Origin: Guyanagaster necrorhizus
Lineage: Eukaryota; Basidiomycota; Agaricomycetes; Agaricales; Physalacriaceae
Length of the DNA stretch: 64,000 nt
Assembly: GCF_019112545.1 (NCBI RefSeq)
Contig: NW_025064880.1
Span: forward strand, 559,337-623,336
Reading direction: 5' to 3'
In this document: one piece after another, positions 27,328 through 43,266 of the stretch
Position numbering within the stretch: position 1 is the stretch's first letter
How the letters are laid out: each line of letters starts with the position of its first letter
Position numbers and translations under genes: made by a program
Notes under the pieces: generated by a model
What the model saw: the letters and a program-made list of their open reading frames with translations, nothing else
Told to the model about the DNA's origin: nothing
Databases searched by the model: none

Positions 27328-29648
27328 TTAGTCCACTTCCTCGACGCTAGGGCCATCCTCGCTTGCGCCGCCAGGGAAACCGCCTGGTGCGCCGCCGGGG
27401 AAGCCACCAGGAGCACCACCAGGAGCACCACCTGCAGCACCATAGAGTTTCTGCATGATGGGGCTAGAAGAAGAACAGTAAGGAACGACGGGTCCGACTG
27501 TGAAACAGAAAATACTCACTTCGCAATGGCCTCTAGCTCTTTCTGCTTCTCCTCATACTCTTCCTTGGAGGCCTCTTGCGAGTTATCGAGCCATGAGATG
27601 GTCTCGTGGACAGCGGTCTCCAGACGGGACTTATCAGAGGCCTCGAACTTGTCGGCGAGTTTCTCCTCTGTCATCGAGTTGCGCAAATTGTATGCGTACG
27701 ACTCGAGGCTGTTCTTGGCAGTGATACGGGCAGCAGCGGCCTCATCTTCGGCTAGAAATAACAAAGTCAACAAAGAATCACTGCTGATTATAAACAATAG
27801 CATACCCTTGTATTTCTCGGCTTCGTTAACCATGCGCTCAATTTCCTCCTTCGATAGACGGCCCTTGTCGTTGGTGATAGTGATGCGATTCGACTTCCCA
27901 GTGGTCTTGTCAGATGCTGACACGTTCAAGATACCATTGGCATCAATATCAAAGGTGACCTCAATTTGAGGGACACCACGTGGAGCGGGGGGGATACCAG
28001 AGAGTTCGAATTTACCGAGCAAGTTGTTGTCCTTGGTGCGAGCACGTTCACCTTCAAACACCTGGATCAACACACCAGGCTGGTTGTCAGCGTAGGTGGA
28101 GAAGGTTTCCGACTTCTTAGTGGGAACAGTAGTGTTCCTCTTGATAAGGGCAGTCATGACGCCACCAGCGGTCTCGATACTAAAGAAAAAGTACTCAGAA
28201 ATGTGTATTGCTGAGGAAAGAAAGAGGTAACTCACCCGAGAGACAAGGGGGCAACATCGAGAAGCAGGAGATCCTGGGTCTTCTCCGAAGTGTCACCAGA
28301 GAGGATAGCAGCCTGCACGGCCGCACCGTAAGCAACAGCCTCGTCAGGGTTGATGCTCTTGTTGGGCTCCTTGCCATTGAAGAAGTCAGACACGAGCTTG
28401 ACGATACGGGGGATACGAGTGGAACCGCCGACCAAGACGATCTCGTGTACGTTGGATTTGTCGATCTTGGAATCCCGAAGAACCTTCTCGACAGGGTCGA
28501 GGGTGCTTCGGAACAAGTCCTGACACAGCTCCTCGAAACGAGCACGGGTAAGGGAAGTGTAGAAGTCGATACCCTCAAAGAGAGAGTCGATTTCGATCGA
28601 AGTCTGGGCGGCAGATGAGAGAGTACGCTTTGCACGTTCGCAAGCGGTACGGAGACGACGGAGAGCACGAGGGTTAGAGGAAAGATCTGGAGAAATATCA
28701 TTAGCTAGCTATTGTGAACACGTATAGAAAACATACCTTTCTTGTTCTTTCGCTTGAACTCCTGGACGAAATGATTGACGAGACGGTTATCGAAGTCCTC
28801 ACCACCCAAGTGAGTGTCACCAGCAGTGGCCTTCACTTCGAAGATACCCTCTTCGATGGTCAAGAGGGACACATCAAAAGTTCCTCCACCAAGATCAAAG
28901 ATGAGGACGTTGCGTTCACCGGTCACCTTCTTATCAAGACCGTAGGCAATGGCAGCAGCTGTGGGTTCGTTGATGATACGAAGGACGTTCATGCCAGAAA
29001 TGGTTCCAGCATCCTTGGTAGCTTGACGTTGAGAGTCGTTAAAGTAAGCAGGGACAGTAACGACGGCGTTATTGATGGTAGTGCCGAGGTAAGACTCCGC
29101 GGTCTCCTTCATCTTAAGAAGGACCATGGATGAAATTTCTTCGGGGGACTAGAGAAAAGATGAGCAAACATAAATGAATGTAGCAGTGAAACCACATACG
29201 AAATCCTTCTGTTCACCCCGATATTCAACCTGAATGTACGGCTTTCCACCCTTGTCAAAGACCTTGAAAGGGAAGTGCTTGATATCAGCCTGCACTTCCG
29301 CGTCTTGGAACTTGCGTCCAATGAGACGCTTTGCATCGAAGACGCTGTGTATGATCTATGAGTACCGACTTGAAAAGGAACTCGAGACCACATACGTGTT
29401 GTGGGGGTTCATGGCGACTTGGTTCTTGGCAGCATCGCCGATGAGACGCTCGTTGTCGGAGAAGGAGACATACGAAGGTGTCGTCCGGTTACCTTGGTCA
29501 TTGGCGATGATCTCAACACGGTCATTCTGCCAGACACCGACACAGCTGTAGTAAAAAGGTCATGAAAACGAAAGGGGAAATTTTTTTTTGGAGACACGTA
29601 CGAGTAAGTGGTACCCAGATCAATACCGATAGCTTTTGACGACGACAT
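27328..29648 (-). CDS. SSA1: Cytosolic Hsp70 chaperone (Ssa type)
   Basis: ATP-dependent chaperone for folding, translocation and stress survival. It starts [16 protein letters not shown] and contains the Hsp70 signatures [67 protein letters not shown] and [13 protein letters not shown], then the substrate domain ([20 protein letters not shown]). The C-terminal Gly/Ala/Pro repeats ([10 protein letters not shown]) and the end EEVD mark the cytosolic/nuclear class, whose tail docks TPR co-chaperones. Seven introns by eye (near 27475, 27755, 28180, 28690, 29150, 29350 and 29550), many for a heat-inducible gene. Stop TAA 27328-27330. Codon use is strongly biased, which also creates long meaningless open frames on the other strand. 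Confidence 0.97.
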
Positions 29649-29785
29649 GGTTAAAGATAAATGTCTACGGGAACGCTAAGGATGCAGTCGAGTCGGTTGT
29701 CGAGTGACGAACCTATGCAATGGAGGTGGTGAAGAAAAAAATGCGGGGGGCAAGATGTGAAGGAGAAAGGCGCACGAGAATCTTG

Positions 29786-29793
29786 TTTTTATA
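29786..29793 (-). promoter_or_regulatory. TATA box of Hsp70 gene
   Basis: The minus strand reads TATAAAAA here, 138 nt upstream of the Hsp70 ATG, a fitting place for a stress-inducible TATA box. Confidence 0.6.
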
Positions 29794-29838
29794 TTTCATC
29801 GACCGCCAGAACTTGACAGAATAATGCAGAAACGTACA

Positions 29839-29846
29839 GAACCTTC
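29839..29846 (-). promoter_or_regulatory. Candidate heat-shock element upstream of Hsp70
   Basis: The plus strand reads AGAACCTTCT around this site: a GAA-nn-TTC pair, the building block bound by heat-shock factor. It lies about 45 nt upstream of the TATA box. A second, weaker GAAtcTTg pair sits at 29778-29785. Full three-unit consensus is not present, so binding strength is uncertain. Confidence 0.5.
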
Positions 29847-30241
29847 TATAGCCATTCTTGTACACGTGATATATCTGATGTCACCTCGTGTGACTCTATT
29901 CCCTTCTACAACTTTCCGGCGTCTTCCTGCTCTTTCGCAAACCCTCAATTACAGTGGCACATCCAGCTCAAAGCAGCTATGATTCTAGATGTACTACGTG
30001 TAAGCTACTATCAGAGAGAAAAAGAGAGACCGAAGAAGCTTTATGCAAGGCCAACAGCACGGGTAAAGTACAAAGTTTTCCAAAGGGAACTGAAAAGAGG
30101 CATACAATCGATGAATCAGGATTACGGGAGACAAGGAAGGTAAAATAATGACAAAGGTCATGAAGGTATCGGTTTTTAACAGGTGAAATAGCAATGTTCA
30201 TGGAAGAGCCGCCAGGAATGGGTCCCGGAAACCTTAACGGT

Positions 30242-32716
30242 TCATGAGTAACTCGATGCTCCCGGGTACGATCCCATCCCGCCATCAGTTATGTTCTGAC
30301 CTGCAACATCGTCAAGGCTTCGATGTGCCTGCAAGTCGCGTAACACACTGGGATCAACTGAAGACAATCGTTGACAACGACTGATCCTAGTTTAAAAAAA
30401 GAGGCACGCACCTGGGAGAACACTTTTGCGCCGCACATGTGGGCTTTGACCTGATGTTAGTTCAGTGGTCCCGACGTCGGGATATGTTCGCTAAATCACG
30501 CCAAGTAAGACTGATGTCTCCAGCGTACGCAGGCAAATCAACATACGTCCAATCCTGGATCCGCCATAGGTACCCGCTCAATCCCGCGTTCGTCTAGATC
30601 ACCCGTTACATCATCAATTGAGGCCGCGTTGAGCTCCATAGATAGATCCATAATATCGTTGTCGTCGACGGTCGGTGGGGGTGGTGGAGGCACATGCGGA
30701 ATTTCGTGATAGCCTACAGGCATCTTGCCTCCGGGAGCGTTGCGCAGCGCTTTTTCCCGCATCTTCTGCCACGCGTTGTAACGGTCAACAGCATGCTGTT
30801 GTTCTCTGGTCGACGGGTAAGAATCAAGGTCCAGATTGAGTCTCAGGCGCTTACCTGTACTGCCTCTCCTTGAACTGTTGCATTGAATCGTCGAAAAGAT
30901 CGGGGTTGATCTCCATGAATAACTTCAATGCATTGTACACCATTCCATGGATCGTTCTAATGGTGCATTTAGTGGAAAATCTAAACGTATGCTCTAGGGC
31001 ACTCACCGATTCCAGTGGGATTTTGAATTAGTATACAGCGCAGGGAACACAATCGGCAGAATGATGGCAAGATTGTCGCTCATTAAGTTCACAACATACT
31101 CATTATTCCAATACAACAGTGCCCGCTCAGCCACTTGGAAGTGTTGGCTGTTGATACAGCGAGCAAGCTGGTGGAAAAGGGCAACCTGTATTTTTTGAAA
31201 TTCGACCGGATCCGTCACGTCCAGAACTTCCTCTACTTCGTTTAGGAACATGACTTCCTTTGGTGAATTCACCTTTGGCCAGTACTTCAACAAGCCCATC
31301 ATAACTTCTTCGGCTAATGCTGGATCCTTCTCCAAAAACTGAACAACGCAATACGCCAATTGCGGGTGGTACAGCGAAAGGCTTTTCACCTTGTGTAGCG
31401 GAATGAGCACCCGAGTAAGGAAGATCTTGTGCTCTTCTTTGAGAGGCAACGCAAAACCGTTGATGATAGACCCTAGAATTTCCAGTAGCTCCGCAATACC
31501 ATTGTGCCGTTCAGTTTCGTAGACGAAATGGAAGAATACATTGTTGATAGACCGTCGTATGAAGGCGCGGAGGTTAAGGAATTTTCCATAGATGCGATGC
31601 AGTGTAGTTTTGAGAAAGTCGCGCTCCCGAGGATCTTCAGAATCAAAGAGTTCAAGAAGATTGAGGACGAAAGGTTGGTCGATGTAGCGTTTAGCCATAT
31701 TTGTGTTGAAATCAGGGCTTTCGATAAAACGCAGAAAGAACTCGTAAACGATTTGAAGGTGCGGCCATGCAAGTTCAAGAACCGGTTCATCTTCTTCAGG
31801 GTCAAAAGCATCACCAGTCGGATTTACAGGTGGGGGTATGGATCTGAAGAGGTTGGAAGCAAACTGGAAAAGCTGGCATAAGCATGGCACAACTGAACTG
31901 AGTGGTGAAAACGAACCATATTGACAACTTCCGGGTATACACTCTCAGTGATGACGCCCCTCTGAGTAGTGATGTACTCCAGCATCTCGTGTAGAGTTTG
32001 GGCCTTAATCTGCTTGCCTTTCAGTTCCGAGCTTGCGTCATTAAAATCAAACAAGACGCGGCATTGATGGAGCTTTCGTATAAATAACTGAGGACGTTCA
32101 CTTGGAGCAGTTTCTAAGCACGAAAATGAATGGATGGCGTAAGGAAGGACGAATGTGAAACCGAACCCATGAATGGAGGCAACCGTTCAATCTCAACCCT
32201 CTCGGTAACAACAAAACGACTGCTTCTTTGCTTCCTCGGAGGTTTCCCGACGATTGGTATAGTATCCTTAGGACCAGCCCGGAGACGATTGAGGGTTGCG
32301 CGTGGTGGTATTGCATCAGGAGGGGGATGTCTCTCTGGCTGACCGCCGAAATGAGGAGGACGATGAACAGGATCATGTCCATTATCGGAGCTGACGACGA
32401 CAATTGAGGGAGGTGCTGGCGCTTCAGCAGACTGTCTGCGATCTGGAACGCTTGGACTTGTGGAAGCTGGCGAAGCAGACCGCGGTTGCGTATTTAGAGC
32501 ACTGGCAACGGCAGAGCCACCTAGAACAGGGAGCGGCTTTGCTGTATTGGGTGGCGGCGGTAAAGGCGCAGAGGAATGATTCGCTTTGGACTCCTTCTTG
32601 GATGGGCTTTCCTGCGACGTTTGGGAGCCTTTCCGGTTGAGCTATACGCCGTTGACGATAAGATACGCGCTGAGAGAAGCTGGAAATCATACCAATGTTT
32701 TCTTGAGGCCCTTCAT
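30242..32716 (-). CDS. RTS1: PP2A regulatory subunit B56 (Rts1/Par1)
   Basis: Targeting subunit of protein phosphatase 2A that directs the catalytic subunit to substrates in stress response, septation and chromosome cohesion. The start is MKGLKKTL, then [17 protein letters not shown] and a long Ser/Pro-rich disordered N-terminus. The B56 helical-repeat core follows: [104 protein letters not shown] and [20 protein letters not shown]. It ends with [19 protein letters not shown]. The last two exons (GAKVFSQ, then [12 protein letters not shown] to a TGA at 30242-30244) are inferred from good splice signals, including a CTAAC branch site, so the 3' end is less certain than the core. Confidence 0.92.
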
Positions 32717-32898
32717 GGTAGAAAGGAAGACACTGATATGCCAGTAAAGGGTGCAACTGCTGGCGTCGTTGAGTGCTTGGATCGATGGAAAGTCGATGGA
32801 GCAGATCCGTGACAATTGTGACAAAGCGTGACCGTGACAGATTCCTGCAGCTGCTGCGAAAGTGACCTTGACCTCTGACAATCATCATCGCGACACGG

Positions 32899-34239
32899 AT
32901 GGCAGGCAAGTACCGCCCTACAGCATCTATATTGGCCCCTTTCCTGACTCCTTTGCAGCAATATACTCAGTCTATACCTCACCCACCCACCCACCTATCC
33001 CGGATCACCTACCAACCCTCATCGTTACTCCTCATGGTAGGTTCTAACCGCTTTCGACGACCGGGTATTTGGCTTATATCGTGCAGGCCAGCCTTCCAAT
33101 ATCTTGTACTCTTATCTGCACACGAACTTTGTGCGTATCTTCGTCTTTTGACTTTACCTCGTTGTCATACTTCCATAGAATTCCGAGAACTATCTCTTAA
33201 CGCCGTCGCCACAAGGTGATCTTTGCGTTGCTAAGCTGTTCCCCCCTCGCCCAAAAGATATCGGCAAGGCTTCAGCATCAGATCCCGGTCATTCATCGTC
33301 GTCAGGCTCGCGCGTTGTACGCTGTGAAGCCTCTCGCAACCTTAAATGGTCAATTGCCAATACCGGCGTCATTTCTCCCATATACAAGCTTTCGCTGCCT
33401 TCCCCAGATTCAGCGGATCTACCGTTATTTCAGATCTCAAAGCCAAATCCTAATGCGGCGTTCTGGAGCATGTTCTACTTTGCTTATGCTGGCCATAATA
33501 TACCCCCCAAGCGCATCGAGTTTGGAAAGATACAGAAGAATCCTCCCGGACCTAACGGTGGCGGAACAAGGATCAGCATCACTGGCAAGACTGCGGAAGA
33601 AAAGGCTGTTTGGCAGACTTTGGGCGAAGGGAATGAGGATTGCGTCGAATGGGTCGTTCTTTGCGCCGCTCTCAATCTGCTTGAGTATGTTCTAAAATAT
33701 TTTTCATTGTCTGTCTACTGCATATCATCTTATGTCTTCGCAGCGATGAAATTGTCAAAGCTGCGGAAAAGAACCCCACTAAACAACCTCCGATAACAAA
33801 CGGAGGCCGACCCTCCCCTGTTTCTCTTCGTGATCCTGGTCCTGCCACAAACACATCGCAACGACCACCTGTGAATATGCCTCCTCCTCAGCCACGCCCT
33901 ACCCCTCAACACGCCAATACCTTACCCCCTCACGTGAACCCGGGGCCTGGATTCCAAGGTCAACCAATGCCCCAGCGCGGGTTTCCTCCAGGACAAGGAC
34001 CTTCTGGACCAGGATATGGAGCTCTGCCTCAAGCTCAAGGCTACCCCACGGGTGCTGGCCCTGGCCCACATGGCCGACCTCCTCCGACTCAGATGCGTCC
34101 TGGCATGCCACCAGGCCCCGGTCATATGCCAGGGGCGCATGGCCGTCCACCCCAACAGATGATGTCTGGTCCTACACAGCAGCAGCAGATGCCCTCTCAC
34201 CATCATGGACAAGGCCCTCAGCAAGTACGGAGGTTTTAG
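32899..34239 (+). CDS. Fungal protein of unknown function with Gly/Pro/Gln-rich tail
   Basis: I do not recognise a named domain. The coherent frame reads YIGPFPDSFAAIYSVYTSP, then after an intron QPSNILYSYLHTNF, then FPPRPKDIGKASASD, a Ser-rich piece, and a well-ordered block: RNLKWSIANTGVISPIYKLS, LPLFQISKPNPNAAFWSMFY, IPPKRIEFGKIQKNPP, and EEKAVWQTLGEGNEDCVEWV. After an intron near 33690-33745 the protein becomes Pro/Gly/Gln-rich (QPRPTPQHANTLPPHVNPGP, QQQQMPSHHHGQGPQQ) to a stop at 34237-34239. The 5' end is unresolved. The ATG at 32899 is out of frame with YIGPFPD unless the 14-nt segment from GTACCG to CTACAG is skipped, which is too short for a normal intron. An upstream exon is the likelier answer. 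Divergent from the PP2A subunit gene. Confidence 0.6.
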
Positions 34240-34459
34240 CACTAGAGACTGTTCCTCGCAACGCTTGTGCATCCGGATACCCTTATCTATCACTTTATAC
34301 TGGGTTTATGAAGTATTACTATCACATCTTGTGCCCTATATCGTGTACTTTCTTTCTCTCTTTCAAGATCGATGGACGTGTAATTGTAATTCTTAGGTAT
34401 GAGGTGGCAATTCAACACCACGGTCATTGCCATTTCAGTATGATTATGTTACATGTCGT

Positions 34460-36711
34460 TCAAGCAGATTTTGCCAACTTCTCGATGGCATCCAAAGAGA
34501 GGGCTACAGAGAAGGTTAGAGCATCGCAAGACAGGGAGAACGAGATCCTTACATTTGGGTCTTTCCAAAGGCAAACCAAGTGCTGTGAGAGTAGAAGTCA
34601 GTCAACTGAAGTACGCAATGTACTGAAATTTGAGCAACACACCTCTAGCCCAAACAAGCTGTGTTATACAACCCAGAGCTTGATGCCAAGTCAGATTACC
34701 GGGCTATTCAAGACCCAAACATTTGACTAACCTCGGGAAACACCAAATATCACAGTGTAATACTGGAAGACATTGAGTTGGATTGATGCAAAACAGTAGT
34801 GTTGAAATTACCTTGAATTGGGTGAGACCATAGTGGTACAAAACACAACCTGTTCATGGAATCAGTACCCAGGTGGAGCCGAACAGAGGATGCGTTCTTA
34901 CCGGACGTCGCATCAACATTAGGGTAAGGATTTTTGGTCTAAGTATTACATTTCATAAGCATCATTGTTGTCCCGACAAAAGGAGGATTGTCGTATACCT
35001 TGCCGTGCTCTTTCAGTACGCCGGGAGCAACTTCATAGGTCTATGATGTAGGACGATTTAGCACTCGGAGTTGATTTACGGTCCTTCGCGTACCTTCTTC
35101 ACAAGCTGGATAATTGGACTGTCCTGCAGTTCGGGTTTGGAGTCACAAAACTGTTGGAGGGCTATGAAGCGAGGGTCTGGATTACGCAAGACACCGTGAC
35201 CGTATCTTGAACAAATAATCATCAGATTCGAATTTTTGAACAGTAATAGACATCGATCATACCCAGGTACCACTTGACCGCTCTTGAGGGTCTTCCACAA
35301 ATATTCTTTGATCCTGTCATGAGTGACATCGCTGCCGATCTCCGTTTGCATAGCCATTTGCCATCGAAGAACCTCCTGATTCGCCAAGCTACAGAGAAAA
35401 CGCGTCAGGCCGTGTCCACTTCCGACTGTAGAGAACTTACCCGTGGAGGGGACCGGCCAGGGCGAAGAGCGCCGCCGAATAAGATAAGTACGGATCCGAC
35501 AGGGTGGATCCTACCAAGTCTAGAATGAATTGGTAGCATCAGTGGAGGCCTTGGCAATGATCAATAATACATACGAGCGGTGTGAGCAGACGCGTTTCCT
35601 CCCTCATGATCACCATGGAGAGCGATATATAGCCGCAAATATTCGGTTAGACTGTGATTGTCCCCGAATCCTAGCAGGCGGACATAATTTCCTACAAAGG
35701 AGATTGGACGCGTCAAGGATATGCCATAGACTTGGCTTACCGACAAGATCCAAATTCTTGTCGAGGCTTTCCATAGCTTTACCGGGATTGTAGACATTGC
35801 GGTAGATTCGGGCGGCTAGGGCAGGAAGACGCGAGATGAGGTTGAGACAGTCCTCAAGAGTTGCCTCCCAATATTCAGACTTTTTAATTCCCTTCTCGTA
35901 AGCTGCTTGGAATAAACTGTCATGGTTTAATGCGGCGACACCCATTCCCAGTTGTGTCATTGGGTGCAGCGTTGCCGGTAAGCTATTTCATATCCAAAGG
36001 TTAGTCTAGACAGGCACGATGGGGTCAATGCTCACGAATCAATTAGTTTCTCCACATAGTTGGGTAGCGTTCCGCGCTCGACAAGATCACGAGAAAGAGT
36101 ACGCGTCTGGGCTTCAGACGGAACCTTTCCGGTGAGCAGAAGCCAAAGCATGCTTTCGGCAATCATTTCTTTGCCTCCTGGAGCAGCTGGAAGTTGCTGC
36201 TGACAGTCTGGAATGGATAGTCCATGGAAACGAATTCCCTATGTCGATATCTGTCAGGGAACGAAGCCGTTGTCAAACGAGGGGGGGTTATATGTCACCT
36301 TTTCGGGATCCAACACAGATGAATCCCAAAGCATAGCTTTCAGACCTCTCATACCACCAATTACGTTCTCGACCTGAGAGGTAGATGGGTTGGGCTCATG
36401 ACTGATGGATAGCATCATCCGACTCGTACCTTGACTTCTCCAATCGTCGTGCCGGCATGCTGGGCTTTCTGAACAATGACTTAGATGACTTTGGGGACGC
36501 GACGGAGCGTGAAGGAGACATACAATGCGCTTGAGCTGCTCTTGCTTGACAGGAATGGTCTCCTTTATAGCATCTTTGAGGGACTGCGTCGATCAGTGAG
36601 CGTGTCGAACGGCGGGGACGTAAGTAAGGTCACCTGTGTGGAGAGGGATCTGCAGTACAACCTGGCAGCGATAGGACGCGCAGGCATCCGGATACAAGTC
36701 TGGCGCATCAT
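34460..36711 (-). CDS. CIT1: Citrate synthase, mitochondrial
   Basis: Condenses acetyl-CoA and oxaloacetate to citrate, first step of the TCA cycle. The protein begins [20 protein letters not shown], an Arg-rich import presequence, then [18 protein letters not shown]. Catalytic landmarks: the first His in [15 protein letters not shown], the second in VVPGYGHGVLR, and the Asp in YPNVDATSG. Other family blocks are [31 protein letters not shown] and [11 protein letters not shown] followed by [11 protein letters not shown]. The last exon encodes [13 protein letters not shown] with TGA at 34460-34462. More than ten small exons. A C-terminal peroxisomal SKL signal is absent, fitting a mitochondrial rather than peroxisomal enzyme. 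Confidence 0.95.
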
Positions 36712-36748
36712 TTTGAGTAGAGAGAAGGTGGTGGTTGGAGCACAAGTT

Positions 36749-36774
36749 GGGGGGGATGTGGGGGGGATGCGGGG
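36749..36774 (+). other. G-run cluster in the citrate synthase leader/promoter
   Basis: Runs of seven, seven and four G separated by four bases lie 38-63 nt upstream of the citrate synthase ATG, on the strand opposite the gene; the coding strand is correspondingly C-rich. Such spacing could fold as a G-quadruplex. Confidence 0.5.
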
Positions 36775-36780
36775 AGCCCT

Positions 36781-36788
36781 TTTTATAC
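36781..36788 (-). promoter_or_regulatory. TATA box of citrate synthase gene
   Basis: The minus strand reads TATAAAAAGGG starting here, 70 nt upstream of the ATG and followed by the pyrimidine-rich C-tract, a typical arrangement for a strongly expressed fungal gene. Confidence 0.55.
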
Positions 36789-37044
36789 TCGAATTATGCT
36801 TCAACGTTAACCCCAAACTGTGCCAGACTGCCCCGTTATAATCCGGGGTAATTGCAAAAAAGATAACCGGAAATATCTGCGGGCTTCCCGACGTACGTCA
36901 TCAGGTTGTCGCCTTGGGAAACAAATATGGCAAAATAGCATTGCAAATTACAAGTGTACACGTTGGCAGTGGGAATATGCTGCCGCCAGCTATCCTCGTC
37001 TCCTTAATTGCAACGCTATCAACGACGCCGGACGCTTTTTGATA

Positions 37045-37932
37045 ATGGCTTCCATTCTCGTTCCTTTTGCATATATCATCGTTGTGTTCGGAGCCTTGTT
37101 CATCTTCAGTCACTATTACCGCAAACACACGTCAGGTATCTCTTTCATCCACTCTTCTGACGGACAAGATAAGACTTACGTGACCGCGTTTCGTAGCGCA
37201 GACATTTGAACCATACTTTTCTTCGCATCCAGAACGAAATACCTATGTAACTCTTCTCCAAAAAACTGACCCGCCAACTCCGGACGCGCTGCTCAAAGCT
37301 GCTCTTGTCCGTCGAGCAGTCGCGGATGTGTATCGAGTCATTCGCGTTAGGGAGGATAAACCTGCACTTCAGAACCTGCTTCAAAAAGGATCCGTAGGTG
37401 ATGATCTTTGGAACAGCCTGCTTGCTGCGGAGAGAGAACTCGAAGGCGAAGTTATGGAGGTCGTCACCGAGGCAAACTCTTTCTTGGAAGGCTGGGGCCA
37501 AATGATCTTTGGGACAGCAAATGAAATTATTGCCAACGATAAAATTCGGGCAACCTTTGAGCAGATTTCAAACAACAAGGTGGATTTGGGTAAGTCTGTT
37601 TCCTGACTTTCCCTTTCAAATGCTAATTTGTTGGTAGAACTGAAATACGGCGTGAAGGCACATGCTCTGCCTACGCTTCCTCCACCGGCATCGACAGCCC
37701 CTTCATCTAACTCCCCCAAAGCATCCGCGGCGTCTATAAGCGCGACAAGCCCAAAGTCAACGAATAGTCTCCAACCACCACTCCCCAGCAACAGTGCCGA
37801 AAGCGTTGCCTCCAGTGACGGTGAGGGGTCCCAAAAATTCGTGTCAAAGAATGTACGTCATTGGCCGTCCTGAGTAAGATTCACCACTAACCTCTTGGTG
37901 GACAGGCTAGGAAAAATAAGAAACGCAAGTGA
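37045..37932 (+). CDS. SEC66: Sec66/Sec71 subunit of the ER translocon
   Basis: Component of the Sec62/Sec63 complex that drives post-translational protein import into the ER. The N-terminus MASILVPFAYIIVVFGALFI is a single membrane anchor, followed by FSHYYRKHT. The cytosolic domain has FEPYFSSHPERNTYVTLLQ, LLKAALVRRAVADVYRVIRV, LLQKGSVGDDLWNSLLAAE and EANSFLEGWGQMIFGTANE, all typical of Sec66. A Ser/Pro-rich linker leads to a very basic end, ARKNKKRK. Four exons: introns begin GTATCT near 37135, GTAAGT near 37590 and GTACGT near 37853. Start ATG 37045-37047, stop TGA 37930-37932. Confidence 0.92.
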
Positions 37933-38144
37933 CCTCAATAAGGATACCACAATTATTTATTTCCCCACTCATATAGGCCTGGCGCAATAATAATTCCATT
38001 TTACATAGCAAAAGCTGAGAAATTTACTGTAATTGACGAGTGAGCGAGAAATGTACAATGATGAACGGGAAGAAATAGCGTGAATGAGATGTGTAACAAA
38101 GGTTCCCTGACGAACGAAAACGCAAGAATAACACAGATCCATAT

Positions 38145-42383
<4,239 letters not shown>

Positions 42384-43266
42384 ATTGTCGGTCTGTAAAT
42401 AAAGACGAGGCGGCGGTCAACATGAGAGATGTCGGATAAAAGATAGCGACGCACCATGCCCTGGAACAGGTAAATCTAAGGTATGGTCCCAGGCCTTGAT
42501 TAATGAAGGACCTTTACAGCAAGACGTGGATGACAGAGTTGGAGAGACTGGATGTTAGATACGTAGGGTGTTGAGCCTTACCAAGTGACTCTGGAATTGC
42601 CACAAATGCTGACAAATGCCATCTCCGGCATCCTCCGGGTACAAATTGGTCCGTTTTCCTATTTTCCTTTTCACTCAGTCACGATCCTTAAATTGTCTCA
42701 ACAGGATATCCTTGTTTTTTAACAGGACTTCGCCAGCCTTTCCGCTGTCCACTGTCGGTAATGAGTCAACATCGTGTAACAGAAGGCTTCTAGGGGGTGT
42801 TCGACTGCTGCGCTCGTTTTGAAACCGGTAGCTAAGCGCCGGGATGGTCAGGTTTTATGACCATCCAGGTGCTACTTCACTCTCAATTGGCGTTGCCTCT
42901 TCGTTTCCAAAGGTCGCTGTCGCTTTTTACTGCTCAATGACACTCGAACGAAGTAGGCTTACAGATTTACTCAATGTAATGCATGTACTTAGTAGAATGA
43001 TATACATGATGTTGGCCCCAAAGAGATTGCTCTGACGATGCTAAAAGGCGAAATGTTTCAGTCTACATCGCCGAGGACGTTGCCCTCTCGGGCTCTGTAC
43101 AGTTGTGATCGGCTTGCTGGCTTGATGTCGCCTAAAGCGGGGTTCATTTGGGTTCGCCTCATGTCGATACCACCAACTTTGCCTTTTCCTCACCATTTCT
43201 TTGCCGATTCGTCCTTTTTTTCGCAGGGGAAGTGGCAGTCCAGTTCAAGACATCCAGGAGACTTGA
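42384..43266. other. 880-bp divergent intergenic region
   Basis: Lies between the USP7-like gene and the large disordered-protein gene, transcribed away from each other. It may hold a first coding or non-coding exon of the former (42455-42457). Only short chance frames otherwise; no clear promoter element. Confidence 0.4.

Larger units (their letters stand above)
29649..30241. other. Spacer between Hsp70 start and PP2A subunit stop
   Basis: Holds the Hsp70 promoter on its left part. A pair of Pro/Gly codon-like frames near 30240 are shadows of the PP2A 3' end. No other gene seen. Confidence 0.4.
36712..37044. promoter_or_regulatory. Divergent promoter region of citrate synthase and Sec66
   Basis: 333 bp between two divergent start codons. 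The left part holds the citrate synthase TATA box and G-runs. Nothing distinctive was found on the Sec66 side. Confidence 0.45.

Noticed and set aside
27526..28618. Long open frames on the plus strand across the Hsp70 gene
   Set aside because: They are antisense shadows caused by the strong codon bias of Hsp70; splice sites and motifs all belong to the minus strand.
30230..30290. tRNA-like ggtacgatccc box near the PP2A 3' end
   Set aside because: No matching A box or cloverleaf stems could be drawn; the segment reads as the last coding exon.
34240..36841. Small secondary-metabolite or catabolic cluster around the metabolic genes
   Set aside because: Neighbours are unrelated housekeeping genes (Sec66, USP7, PP2A), so no cluster is supported.
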